Assembly (NCBI RefSeq): GCF_900188425.1
Contig: NZ_FZON01000013.1
Coordinates: forward strand, 45,000 to 108,999
Direction of reading: 5' to 3'
Length of the DNA stretch: 64,000 nt
Origin: Antarctobacter heliothermus
GTDB taxonomy: Bacteria; Pseudomonadota; Alphaproteobacteria; Rhodobacterales; Rhodobacteraceae
The notes beneath the pieces were generated by a model, which did no database searches, was not told the DNA's origin, and saw only the letters and a list, made by a program, of their open reading frames with translations. Position numbers and translations under genes: made by a program. Position 1 is the stretch's first letter. Every line of letters starts with the position of its first letter. Of this stretch, positions 41,198 to 49,497 are shown piece after piece.

Positions 41198-42772
41198 ATG
41201 GCGAAAATTGCCTTCATCCTGCTGTGCCACAAAGACCCTGACGCCATCATCAAGCAGGCGCAGAGCCTGACGACCGTGGGGGACTACATCGCGATCCATT
41301 TTGATGCGCGCGCCGGGGCGGAGGGGTATGACCGCATCCGGTCCGCGTTGAAGGACAACCCGAATGTCGCTTTTGCAAAACGGATCAAGTGCGGTTGGGG
41401 AGAATGGAGTCTGGTGCAGGCGACCCTGAACGCCGTCACAGCGGCGGTGGATGCCTTTCCGCGCGCCACCCATTTCTACATGCTGTCGGGCGACTGCATG
41501 GCGATCAAATCCGCGGAATACGCCCACAGCTTTCTGGATCGGCGCGAGTGCGACTATGTCGAGAGCTTTGACTACTTCAATTCGGACTGGATCAAGACCG
41601 GCTGGCGCGAAGAGCGGCTGGTGTATCGCCACTGGTTCAACGAACGCACGCAAAAACGCCGGTTTTACGCGATGTTCGAGACGCAAAAGCGGCTGGGGCT
41701 GACTCGCAAGATCCCCGAGGACATAGAGGTGATGGTCGGCAGCCAATGGTGGTGCCTGCGGCGGCGCACCATCGAGGCGATCCTTGAGTTCGTCAAAAAG
41801 CGACGCGACGTTGTGCGGTTCTTTGCCTCGACATGGATCCCGGATGAGACGTTTTTCCAGACGCTGGTGCGCCATCTGGTGCCCGGACAAGAGATCGAAA
41901 GCCGCACGCTGACCTTTTTGCTGTTCACCGACTACGGGATGCCGGTGAGTTTCTACAACGATCACTACGATCTAATGTTGAGCCAGGACTATCTGTTTGC
42001 CCGCAAGATCAGCCCCGAAGCCTCTGAACTGCGCCGCCGTCTTGGTGTGCTCTATGCCGCCGAAAAAACGCGGTTCCGGATTTCGAACGAAGGGCGGTCG
42101 CTGTTCAGTTTCCTGACAGAGCGGGGCCGGACCGGGCGGCGGTTTTCGCCCCGGTTCTGGGAGACCGAAAGCTCGTTGGGGCGTGAGCGCGAGTTGCTGA
42201 TCGTGATCTGCAAGAAATGGCATGTGGCGAAGCGGCTGACCGATCGTATCCGGCAGATGACCAACGTCCCGTGCATTGAATACCTGTTCAACGAAGACAG
42301 TTGTCCGCTGCCCGATCTGGGCGGCATCCAGTCGACGATGGGCAAACGCCACCGCCATCGCCGCGCGCTGATGCGGATGCTGTATGACTATTATGAAACC
42401 GACCGGCTGGTGATCTGTCTGGACCCCGGCAGTCTGGACCTGCTGGAGGATTTCGCCCGCGACCGCGCACAGACCCGGATGTTGGAGATCGAGTGCCATT
42501 TTTCCGACGAGTACCTTGTCGGACATGCGATGCGATCAGGTCTTGCCGGGGACCGGACGCCGGCGGACACGCTGGCGCGGTTGCTGCCGACAGTGCGCAA
42601 TGACCTGCTGCACGAAAGCGACCGCATTCGAGATGCGAAATTCGACAATCATTCCAGTCTGCGTGAAACGGACTCGCGTGTGGCCCATACGCACGCGATT
42701 GAGACGTTCCTGTCGGTGCCAACCGCCGTCGCAGAAGAGATCGTATCGCATGATCATCTCTTCGCAGACTGA
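41198..42772 (+). CDS. Glycosyltransferase (GT14-like) with C-terminal DUF5928
   Basis: 524 residues from MAKIAFILLCHKDPDAIIKQ. The N-terminal half (1-~250) is core-2/I-branching beta-1,6-N-acetylglucosaminyltransferase-like: IAIHFDARA, CGWGEWSLVQATLNAV, HFYMLSGDCMAIKS, GSQWWCLRRRTIEAI and STWIPDETFFQTLV. The C-terminal half (about 300-520) matches DUF5928, found fused to this fold in Rhodobacterales, with a possible PLP-free kinase-like or glycan-binding role that is not established. No membrane helix. Confidence 0.85.
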   Translation: MAKIAFILLCHKDPDAIIKQAQSLTTVGDYIAIHFDARAGAEGYDRIRSALKDNPNVAFAKRIKCGWGEWSLVQATLNAVTAAVDAFPRATHFYMLSGDCMAIKSAEYAHSFLDRRECDYVESFDYFNSDWIKTGWREERLVYRHWFNERTQKRRFYAMFETQKRLGLTRKIPEDIEVMVGSQWWCLRRRTIEAILEFVKKRRDVVRFFASTWIPDETFFQTLVRHLVPGQEIESRTLTFLLFTDYGMPVSFYNDHYDLMLSQDYLFARKISPEASELRRRLGVLYAAEKTRFRISNEGRSLFSFLTERGRTGRRFSPRFWETESSLGRERELLIVICKKWHVAKRLTDRIRQMTNVPCIEYLFNEDSCPLPDLGGIQSTMGKRHRHRRALMRMLYDYYETDRLVICLDPGSLDLLEDFARDRAQTRMLEIECHFSDEYLVGHAMRSGLAGDRTPADTLARLLPTVRNDLLHESDRIRDAKFDNHSSLRETDSRVAHTHAIETFLSVPTAVAEEIVSHDHLFAD

Positions 42773-42890
42773 AATGCCGCGTTGGGGATTGAGAATCCGG
42801 TGGCGTTTGGCGCTGTAGCGGCTATGCCACGGGACGAAGCCCGCCCCGGCGCGCGGGGCGCGGCACTTTTCCGCTCTGATGAGGCGCAGC

Positions 42891-43259
42891 ATGGCCTATA
42901 CCTACGATCCCGAGAACATTTTCGCGAAAATCCTGACGGGAGACATCCCCAACAAAACGGTGCTGGAAACAGAACATACGCTGGCCTTTCGCGATATCTA
43001 TCCGCAGGCTCCGGTGCATGTGCTGGTGATCCCAAAGGGGCCTTATGTCTGCTATGACCATTTTGCTCAGGATGCCTCGGACGCCGAGATCCTGGATTTC
43101 ACCCGCACCGTCGGAGAGGTCTGCAAGATGGAAGGGCTGGAGGCGGACGGTTTTCGCCTGATCGCCAACGCCGGTGTCAACGGTGTGCAGGAAGTCCCGC
43201 ACATGCATGTGCATATTCTGTCGGGCCACCCTTTGGGCCGGATGCTGGACAAGGCGTGA
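42891..43259 (+). CDS. HIT-family nucleotide-binding protein
   Basis: 122 residues from MAYTYDPENIFAKIL; an ATG four codons upstream is possible. The histidine triad is HMHVHIL (near the end), preceded by HVLVIPKGPYVCYDHF, the Hint/HINT branch layout. It hydrolyses purine nucleoside phosphoramidates or related nucleotides. Single gene. Confidence 0.93.
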   Translation: MAYTYDPENIFAKILTGDIPNKTVLETEHTLAFRDIYPQAPVHVLVIPKGPYVCYDHFAQDASDAEILDFTRTVGEVCKMEGLEADGFRLIANAGVNGVQEVPHMHVHILSGHPLGRMLDKA

Positions 43260-43427
43260 TCCGGTAGAGCGCCTTGCGGCGCGCTGGGTGTCTCACCCTT
43301 CGGCCTTCGGCCTGCGGGTTCGGGGGGGGTGGAGAGGTGACGTCCCATTGGGAGGGGTGCGCCGCAGGTTGGCGGCATATTTGAGTATTTGACCCAAGAC
43401 GAAACCTGATTGGGCGGTGTTTCGCGA
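43260..43427. repeat. Inverted-repeat-rich intergenic segment
   Basis: It contains GAGCGCCTTGCGGCGC-, CTTCGGCCTTCGG-type hairpins and a G-run of eight. The right part, read on the minus strand, is GTTTCGTCTTGGGTCAAATA followed by CTCAAATATGCCGCC, similar in style to repeat A. It looks like a repetitive non-coding element; I found only one copy here. Confidence 0.45.
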
Positions 43428-44393
43428 TCAGGCGGCGGTGTTGCGGGTCAGCGCGAGAAAGACGTCCTCTAGATCGGGTTCCTCCGTGCGCAGGTCGCGG
43501 ATGCGGATGCCTGCTGACTGCACGGCGGTGAGCACATCCTGCGCGCTGGTCCGGGTAGAGCGATAGGTCAGCGCGAGACTGCCATCGGGGCGTGTTTCCG
43601 CCTCGATCCCCGGCGCATCCGGCAGGGTGTCGGGGGCGGTTTCGGGTTGTATCACCATGGTGCGCGCATCAAGGCGGCTCAGCAGGTTGGACGTGCTGTC
43701 CTGCGCCACCTTCTGGCCGTGGTTGATGATGGCGATTTCATCGCACATTTCCTCGGCCTCTTCGAGGTAGTGGGTGGTCAGGATGATGGTCATGCCCCGT
43801 TCCCGGTTGAGGCGGCGGACGTTCTGCCACAGCATCTGGCGCAATTCGATGTCGACCCCTGCGGTGGGTTCGTCCAGCACCAGCACCTGCGGGCTGTGCA
43901 CCAGCGCCTTGGCCAACAACAGCCGCCGCCGCATCCCGCCGGACAGCGTGCGGGCATAGGCCCCGGCCTTGTCCGTCAGGCCAACCATTTCGAGGATCTC
44001 GTCCGAGCGGCGCTGTGATTTGGGCACGCCATAGAGCCCGGCCTGCACCTCCAGCGCGTCGCGCGGGCTGAAAAACGGGTCAAGGTTCAACTCCTGCGGC
44101 ATGACGCCGATGGCGGCGCGGCTTTGCCTTGGGTTGCGGTCCTGATCCCAGCCCCAGATGTCCACCTTGCCGCTGGTCTTGATCACCAGCCCGGCGAGAA
44201 TGTTGATCAACGTGGACTTTCCGGCACCGTTCGGCCCGAGCAGGCCAAAGACAGACCCGGCCGGGACGGTCAGGTCGATGCCTTTCAGCGCCTGTTTGCC
44301 GCCGGCATAGGTTTTGGTCAGCCCCTTGATGTGGATTGCTGCGTCGCCCTGTTTGCTGTCCAACGTCTTGCTCCCCTTCACGGCATTGTTCAT
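43428..44393 (-). CDS. ABC transporter ATP-binding protein (YadG-like)
   Basis: About 321 residues if ATG at 44393 is used. A TTG at 44363 with GGGGAG upstream is an equally good start and would give 311 residues. Walker A GPNGAGKST, signature LSGGMRRRL, Walker B VLVLDEPTAGVDIELR and the H-loop LTTHYLEEAE. The order GLTKTYAGGKQALKGIDL...VMPQELNLDPF is close to Escherichia coli YadG. A permease partner (YadH-like) is not adjacent, which is unusual for this family. Confidence 0.88.
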   Translation of the reverse strand: MNNAVKGSKTLDSKQGDAAIHIKGLTKTYAGGKQALKGIDLTVPAGSVFGLLGPNGAGKSTLINILAGLVIKTSGKVDIWGWDQDRNPRQSRAAIGVMPQELNLDPFFSPRDALEVQAGLYGVPKSQRRSDEILEMVGLTDKAGAYARTLSGGMRRRLLLAKALVHSPQVLVLDEPTAGVDIELRQMLWQNVRRLNRERGMTIILTTHYLEEAEEMCDEIAIINHGQKVAQDSTSNLLSRLDARTMVIQPETAPDTLPDAPGIEAETRPDGSLALTYRSTRTSAQDVLTAVQSAGIRIRDLRTEEPDLEDVFLALTRNTAA

Positions 44394-44430
44394 AAGGCAG
44401 ATAGGCCAGAGCATCTCGAAAGGGAACCAG

Positions 44431-44610
44431 ATGACGACCCAAGCGCCCGAGACGAAGATTGTCGAGAGCTATCGCATCTCGTGTGACGGTGGGGACGGGG
44501 CCCTTGGGCACCCGCGGGTCTGGCTGCAGATCCCGCTGGAGACCGGCTTTGTCGAATGCCCGTATTGTGATGCGAAATACGTTCAAGCGGATTTCGAAGG
44601 CAAGGTCTGA
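44431..44610 (+). CDS. CHCC zinc-finger protein (NDUFS6-like)
   Basis: 59 residues. SCDGGDGALGHPRVWLQI...GFVECPYCDAKYV matches the zf-CHCC fold (ligands Cys, His, Cys, Cys) related to the mitochondrial complex I subunit NDUFS6. Short free-standing versions are typical of alphaproteobacteria. It is divergent from the ABC ATPase and tens of bases from its start. Confidence 0.87.
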   Translation: MTTQAPETKIVESYRISCDGGDGALGHPRVWLQIPLETGFVECPYCDAKYVQADFEGKV

Positions 44611-44721
44611 GGGGCCGCCCTTTCAACCCTGTGACGGCGCGCACCATCTCTGTGCGGGGGTGGGCCTTTGGCGGCGGGCTTTGCCGCTTTATGTTTGGTC
44701 AAGCTTCAACAGGAGTTTGCC

Positions 44722-45633
44722 ATGACGTTCCGACCCGTTCTTTCACAGTCCCATGCCCAGCCCACGATGGAGGGTGCAGGCGTTCACCTGCACCGCGTCT
44801 TTGGCTTTGGCGACACGGCTGAGACCGATCCATTCCTGTTGCTGGATGATTTCCGCAACGACGATCCCGCGAGATATGCGCGCGGCTTTCCGTGGCATCC
44901 GCATCGGGGGATCGAAACGATCACCTATGTCTTGGAGGGAGAGGTGACCCACGGCGATTCGCTGGGCAATGAGGGGGTGTTGGGGGCCGGGTCTGTCCAG
45001 TGGATGACCGCCGGGTCGGGCATCCTGCATCAGGAGATGCCGCGCGGGAACGCTGCCGGTCAGATGCATGGCTTTCAGTTGTGGGCGAACCTGCCGTCTT
45101 CGTTGAAGATGACCGGCCCGCGTTATCAGGACATTCAGGGCGCGGATATTCCCGAGGTCATCGACGATGATGGCACGCGGGTAAAAGTCATCACCGGCGG
45201 GTTTTGGGGCAAGCGCGGGCCGGTCGACGGCATCGCCGCTGATCCGCTGTATCTGGACGTGTCGGTGGCGCCGGGTGTGACCAAGGTTTTGCCGGTCGAT
45301 ACGCGGGCCAATGCCTTTGCCTATGTGTTTGCCGGAGCGGGCCGCTTTGCCGAGGCATCGGCCCCCGTGGGGGTGCGCGTCGAAAAGGAGTTTGGCGGGC
45401 AGGAGGTGAACATCCGTGATCTTTCCGGCAACCGGACCCTGGTGAGATTTGGCAATGGCGATGAGGTCAAGGTGACGGCGGGGCCGGAGGGCGTGCGGTT
45501 CCTGCTGGTCGCGGGGCGGCCCATTCAGGAGCCTGTGGCCTGGCATGGGCCGATCGTGATGAACACGCAAAAAGAGCTGCAGCAGGCGATGAAAGACCTG
45601 CGCAACGGCAGCTTTATTCAGCCTGCTCATTAG
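44722..45633 (+). CDS. Pirin family protein
   Basis: 303 residues; ATG at 44722 has CAGGAG upstream. Bicupin with the metal-binding N-terminal cupin PWHPHRGIETITYVLEG...THGDSLG and the following QWMTAGSGILHQEMP. C-terminal cupin is degenerate. Bacterial pirins include quercetin 2,3-dioxygenases and redox sensors, and which applies cannot be told. Followed directly by repeat B. Confidence 0.92.
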   Translation: MTFRPVLSQSHAQPTMEGAGVHLHRVFGFGDTAETDPFLLLDDFRNDDPARYARGFPWHPHRGIETITYVLEGEVTHGDSLGNEGVLGAGSVQWMTAGSGILHQEMPRGNAAGQMHGFQLWANLPSSLKMTGPRYQDIQGADIPEVIDDDGTRVKVITGGFWGKRGPVDGIAADPLYLDVSVAPGVTKVLPVDTRANAFAYVFAGAGRFAEASAPVGVRVEKEFGGQEVNIRDLSGNRTLVRFGNGDEVKVTAGPEGVRFLLVAGRPIQEPVAWHGPIVMNTQKELQQAMKDLRNGSFIQPAH

Positions 45634-45634
45634 G

Positions 45635-45690
45635 GCTGTCCACGCGTGGACAGCCATGCGGTCACGCAAAATCAACGGGTTACAGAGACG
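45635..45690 (-). repeat. Repeat B, copy 2 (inverted relative to copy 1)
   Basis: It starts with GCTGTCCACGCGTGGACAGC at 45635-45654, one base after the pirin stop. It matches copy 1 (32195-32250) on the opposite strand with only two differences. Right after it, an additional hairpin of 13 bases with one mismatch forms at 45678-45709 (GGTTACAGAGACG / CGTCTCGGTAACC, loop TTTTTA), absent from copy 1. Confidence 0.85.
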
Positions 45691-45811
45691 TTTTTACGTC
45701 TCGGTAACCTTTGCGCACCAAATTGCGGCATTTCTGCACAGGCGGTCACGACTTGCTTACCCTTCGGTGGCAGGCTGTTGAAATGACAGCCTGTTTCTAT
45801 ACCCTGAGGCC

Positions 45812-46507
45812 ATGAACGACCAAGGTCACACATCCCCGGCGCCGATCCCGCTGCCGCCGCGCGTTTACAGCCCGGCGGAACTGACCAGCGACATGATTGT
45901 GCATCTGGCCGCGCTGGTGCTGGCGCTGGGCGCGGTGCCGGTGCTGATCACGCTGACGGCGATCTGGCGCGGCGATGCCGCCGGGATTGTCGGCGTGACC
46001 ATTTACGGTGTGACCCTGATCGTGATGCTGACCGCCTCGCTGCTGTACAACCACGTCGGGCGGCCGCATCTGTCGGATTTGTTCCGCCGGATCGACATGT
46101 CCGCCATCCACCTGAAAATCGCGGGCACCTATACGCCCTTTGCGCTGCTTACCGGCACCAGTTGGGGTTTGCTGACGGCCATTTGGGGGGCTGCGGCGGG
46201 GGCGGCGGCGGTCACCTTGATAAACCGGCGGCTGCCGACGGGGGTGGCCGTGGCCATGTGCCTTGCCACTGGCTGGGCCGTGGTGATCGGCGGGCGTGAT
46301 CTGATGGGGGCACTGCCGCTGTCCATCACCGTGCTGATGGTGGTGGGCGGGGTGCTGTATTCTGCCGGAACGCCGTTTTTGATGGCCTCCAGACTGCGGT
46401 TTCACAACACGATCTGGCATTCGATGGTGGTGGCCGCCTCTATCGTCTTTTTCGTGGCGGTGTTCCTGTGTGCCGCGATGCCGGGCGTGGTGGTGGCGGC
46501 GAACTGA
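45812..46507 (+). CDS. Hemolysin III / PAQR-like membrane protein
   Basis: 231 residues with seven membrane helices. The conserved residues are present: SLLYNHV near the end of helix 2, RRIDMSAIHLKIAGTYTPFAL (DxxxIxxxIAGTYTP) and the C-terminal HNTIWHSMVVAASIVFFVAVF (HxxWHxxV). These are the zinc-site residues of the hlyIII/AdipoR/TrhA family, which controls membrane fluidity in E. coli. A cytolytic role is unlikely. Confidence 0.9.
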   Translation: MNDQGHTSPAPIPLPPRVYSPAELTSDMIVHLAALVLALGAVPVLITLTAIWRGDAAGIVGVTIYGVTLIVMLTASLLYNHVGRPHLSDLFRRIDMSAIHLKIAGTYTPFALLTGTSWGLLTAIWGAAAGAAAVTLINRRLPTGVAVAMCLATGWAVVIGGRDLMGALPLSITVLMVVGGVLYSAGTPFLMASRLRFHNTIWHSMVVAASIVFFVAVFLCAAMPGVVVAAN

Positions 46508-46686
46508 CCGGGGTGAACTGACCGGAACGCCCCTCTTGCATCGCGCTGATCAAACCGCCGGATAGCGGCTGTGTCCGGTATCCGTGTGGGCGGTTGATTT
46601 TTCCCCGCGACCCAATCGGCGTCTGGCACCCTGCCGCCGTTCATGGCACATCTTGGAAAACATCACGACATGAGGGGAGGCCGGGC

Positions 46687-49494
46687 ATGGCCAGCACATT
46701 CGGCAAGGGATGCCACCTGCATCTGATCGACGGATCGGCCTATATCTTTCGCGCCTTCCACGCGCTGCCGCCCCTGACTCGCAAATCCGACGGGCTGCCC
46801 ATCGGGGCGGTCAGCGGCTTTTGCAACATGCTGCACCGCTATGTCGAGGGCAACACCGGCCCCGACGCGCCGACCCATGTGGCGGTGATCTTTGACAAGG
46901 GCAGCCACACGTTCCGCAACGACATGTACGATTTGTACAAGGCCAACCGCGAGGCGATGCCAGAGGATCTGCGCCCGCAGATCCCGCTGACGCGCCGCGC
47001 CACCGAGGCGTTCAACATCGCCTGCAAGGAGATCGAGGGGTTCGAGGCGGACGACATCATGGCCACGCTGGCCTGCCGCGCGCGTGAGGCGGGCGGGCGG
47101 GTGACAATCCTGTCGTCGGACAAGGATCTGATGCAGCTGGTGGGCGACGGTGTCGAAATGCTGGACCCGATGAAAAACCGGCGCATCGACCGCGAAGGGG
47201 TGATGGAAAAATTCGGCGTCGGCCCGGAACGGGTGGTCGATGTGCAGGCGCTGGCCGGGGATTCCGTTGACAACGTGCCGGGCGCGCCGGGGATCGGGAT
47301 CAAGACGGCGGCTTTGCTCATCAACGAATTCGGCTCACTTGAGGAACTCTTGGACCGCGCCGAAGAGATCAAACAGCCCAAGCGCCGCCAGACCCTGATC
47401 GAAAAGCGCGAACAGATCGAGCTGTCGAAAAAGCTGGTGCAGTTGGATGAGGGCATGGAGCTGCCCTTTACGCTGGATGACCTTGAGGTGCGCGACCCGG
47501 AGCCGGAGGTGCTGTTGGGGTTCCTGACAGAGATGGAGTTCCGCACCCTGACCAAGCGGATTGCCGATGGTCTGGGGGTCGAGGCGCCGGTGATCCCCGA
47601 CACCAGGCCTGAGGGGGCCAATCCGCGGTCTGAGGACCCGGATTGGCCCGCCATCGACCCGGACCGCTATGAAACGGTGGGCGATCTGGACGCTTTGCAA
47701 AAGTGGATCGACCGCGCGCATGAGCGCGGCACCGTTGCCTTTGACACCGAAACCACGGGCCTGAACGAGATGACCTGCGATCTGGTGGGGATCTCATTGT
47801 GTATTGATCCGGGGCACGCCTGTTACATCCCGCTGATCCACCGGGCCGAGTCCGGTGAGGGGCTGTTTGGGTCGGATGAATTGGCCGAGGGGCAGATCCC
47901 GCTGGACGATGCTCTGGCCGCGCTGAAACCGCTGCTGGAGGACGGGGCGGTCATGAAGATCGGCCAGAACATGAAGTACGACGCCAAGGTCATGGCGCGC
48001 TACGGGGTTCAGATCGCGCCGATCGACGACACCATGCTGATGTCCTACGCGATGAATTCCGGCCTGCACAATCACGGGATGGACGCACTGGCCGAGCGGT
48101 ATCTGTCGCACACGCCGATCCCGATCAAGGAGATCATCGGCAGCGGCAAGAGCCAGATCACCTTTGATCTGGTGCCCATCGACAAGGCGACGCGCTATGC
48201 GGCCGAGGATGCGGATGTGACCCTGCGGCTGGCGCGGGTGTTCAAGCCGCAACTGCATGTCGCCCGCGTGACGCGGGTCTACGAGGGGCTGGAACGCCCG
48301 CTGGTGCCGGTGCTGGCGCAGATGGAGATGACCGGCATCACGGTGGACCGCGAGGTGCTGCGCAACATGTCCAGCGCCTTTGCCCAGAAGATGGCGCAGC
48401 TGGAAGAGGAAATACACGAACTGGCGGGGGAGAAATTCAACGTCGGCTCGCCGGCGCAACTGGGCGACATCCTGTTCGACAAGATGAGCCTTGAGGGCGG
48501 CAAGCGCGGCAAGAACGGCAAGTATTCCACCGGCGCGGATATCCTTGAGGATCTGGCGACGGAACATGAACTGCCGCGCCGGGTGCTGGACTGGCGGCAG
48601 GTGTCCAAGCTGAAATCGACCTATACGGACGCCTTGCAGGAACACATCAACCCGGACACCGGGCGGGTGCATACGTCTTATGTGCAGACCGGCGCGAACA
48701 CCGGGCGTCTTGCGTCCACCGATCCGAATTTGCAGAACATTCCGGTGCGATCAGAGGAGGGGCGGCGCATCCGCACGGCCTTTGTCGCGCCCGAGGGGCA
48801 TGTGCTGGTGTCGCTGGACTACAGCCAGATCGAGCTGCGCATTCTGGCGCAGATGGCCGAGATCGACGCGCTGAAACAGGCGTTCCGCGAGGGGCAGGAC
48901 ATTCACGCGATGACCGCGTCAGAGATGTTCAACGTGCCGATGGAGGAGATGACGCCGGATATCCGGCGGCAGGCCAAGGCGATCAACTTTGGCGTGATCT
49001 ACGGGATTTCCGGCTTTGGTCTGGCGCGCAACCTGCGGATTCCGCGGTCCGAGGCGCAGGGGTTCATCGACCGGTACTTTGAGCGGTTCCCCGGCATTCG
49101 GGCGTATATGGACGCGACGGTGGAGTTCGCCAAGGAACACAAGCGGGTGGAGACGCTGTTCGGGCGGCAGATCCACACGCCCGAGATTGCCGCCAAGGGG
49201 CCGCGTGCGGGCTTTGCCAAGCGCGCGGCGATCAACGCGCCGATCCAGGGGACGGCGGCGGATATCATTCGTCGCGCGATGATCCGCATGCCCGAGGCGA
49301 TCAAGGGGTTGCCCGCCAAGATGCTGTTGCAGGTCCACGACGAACTGCTGTTCGAGGTCGAGGAAGGCGCTGTGGATGACCTGATCGGTGTGGCGCGCGG
49401 CATCATGGAAAACGCCTGCGATCCGGTGCTGAAGCTGGACGTGCCGCTGGTGGTGGACGCAGGTCAGGGGGCGAACTGGGCCGAGGCGCACTAG
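46687..49494 (+). CDS. polA: DNA polymerase I
   Basis: 935 residues from MASTFGKGCHLHLIDGSAYIFRAFHALPP behind GAGGGGAGG. 5'-3' exonuclease domain (1-~290, with SVDNVPGAPGIGIKTA), an intact 3'-5' exonuclease domain (Asp353 and Glu355 in AFDTETTG, about residues 340-530), and the polymerase domain (motif A LDYSQIELRIL with Asp711, motif B RRQAKAINFGVIYG, motif C QVHDELLFEV with Asp885-Glu886). Full-length and apparently proofreading. Converges on the subtilase, whose stop is 3 bases away. Confidence 0.97.
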   Translation: MASTFGKGCHLHLIDGSAYIFRAFHALPPLTRKSDGLPIGAVSGFCNMLHRYVEGNTGPDAPTHVAVIFDKGSHTFRNDMYDLYKANREAMPEDLRPQIPLTRRATEAFNIACKEIEGFEADDIMATLACRAREAGGRVTILSSDKDLMQLVGDGVEMLDPMKNRRIDREGVMEKFGVGPERVVDVQALAGDSVDNVPGAPGIGIKTAALLINEFGSLEELLDRAEEIKQPKRRQTLIEKREQIELSKKLVQLDEGMELPFTLDDLEVRDPEPEVLLGFLTEMEFRTLTKRIADGLGVEAPVIPDTRPEGANPRSEDPDWPAIDPDRYETVGDLDALQKWIDRAHERGTVAFDTETTGLNEMTCDLVGISLCIDPGHACYIPLIHRAESGEGLFGSDELAEGQIPLDDALAALKPLLEDGAVMKIGQNMKYDAKVMARYGVQIAPIDDTMLMSYAMNSGLHNHGMDALAERYLSHTPIPIKEIIGSGKSQITFDLVPIDKATRYAAEDADVTLRLARVFKPQLHVARVTRVYEGLERPLVPVLAQMEMTGITVDREVLRNMSSAFAQKMAQLEEEIHELAGEKFNVGSPAQLGDILFDKMSLEGGKRGKNGKYSTGADILEDLATEHELPRRVLDWRQVSKLKSTYTDALQEHINPDTGRVHTSYVQTGANTGRLASTDPNLQNIPVRSEEGRRIRTAFVAPEGHVLVSLDYSQIELRILAQMAEIDALKQAFREGQDIHAMTASEMFNVPMEEMTPDIRRQAKAINFGVIYGISGFGLARNLRIPRSEAQGFIDRYFERFPGIRAYMDATVEFAKEHKRVETLFGRQIHTPEIAAKGPRAGFAKRAAINAPIQGTAADIIRRAMIRMPEAIKGLPAKMLLQVHDELLFEVEEGAVDDLIGVARGIMENACDPVLKLDVPLVVDAGQGANWAEAH

Positions 49495-49497
49495 GCG

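Noticed and set aside
43260..43427. A CRISPR array or tandem repeat between the HIT and ABC genes
   Set aside because: Only inverted repeats and homopolymers are seen, with no regularly spaced identical units.
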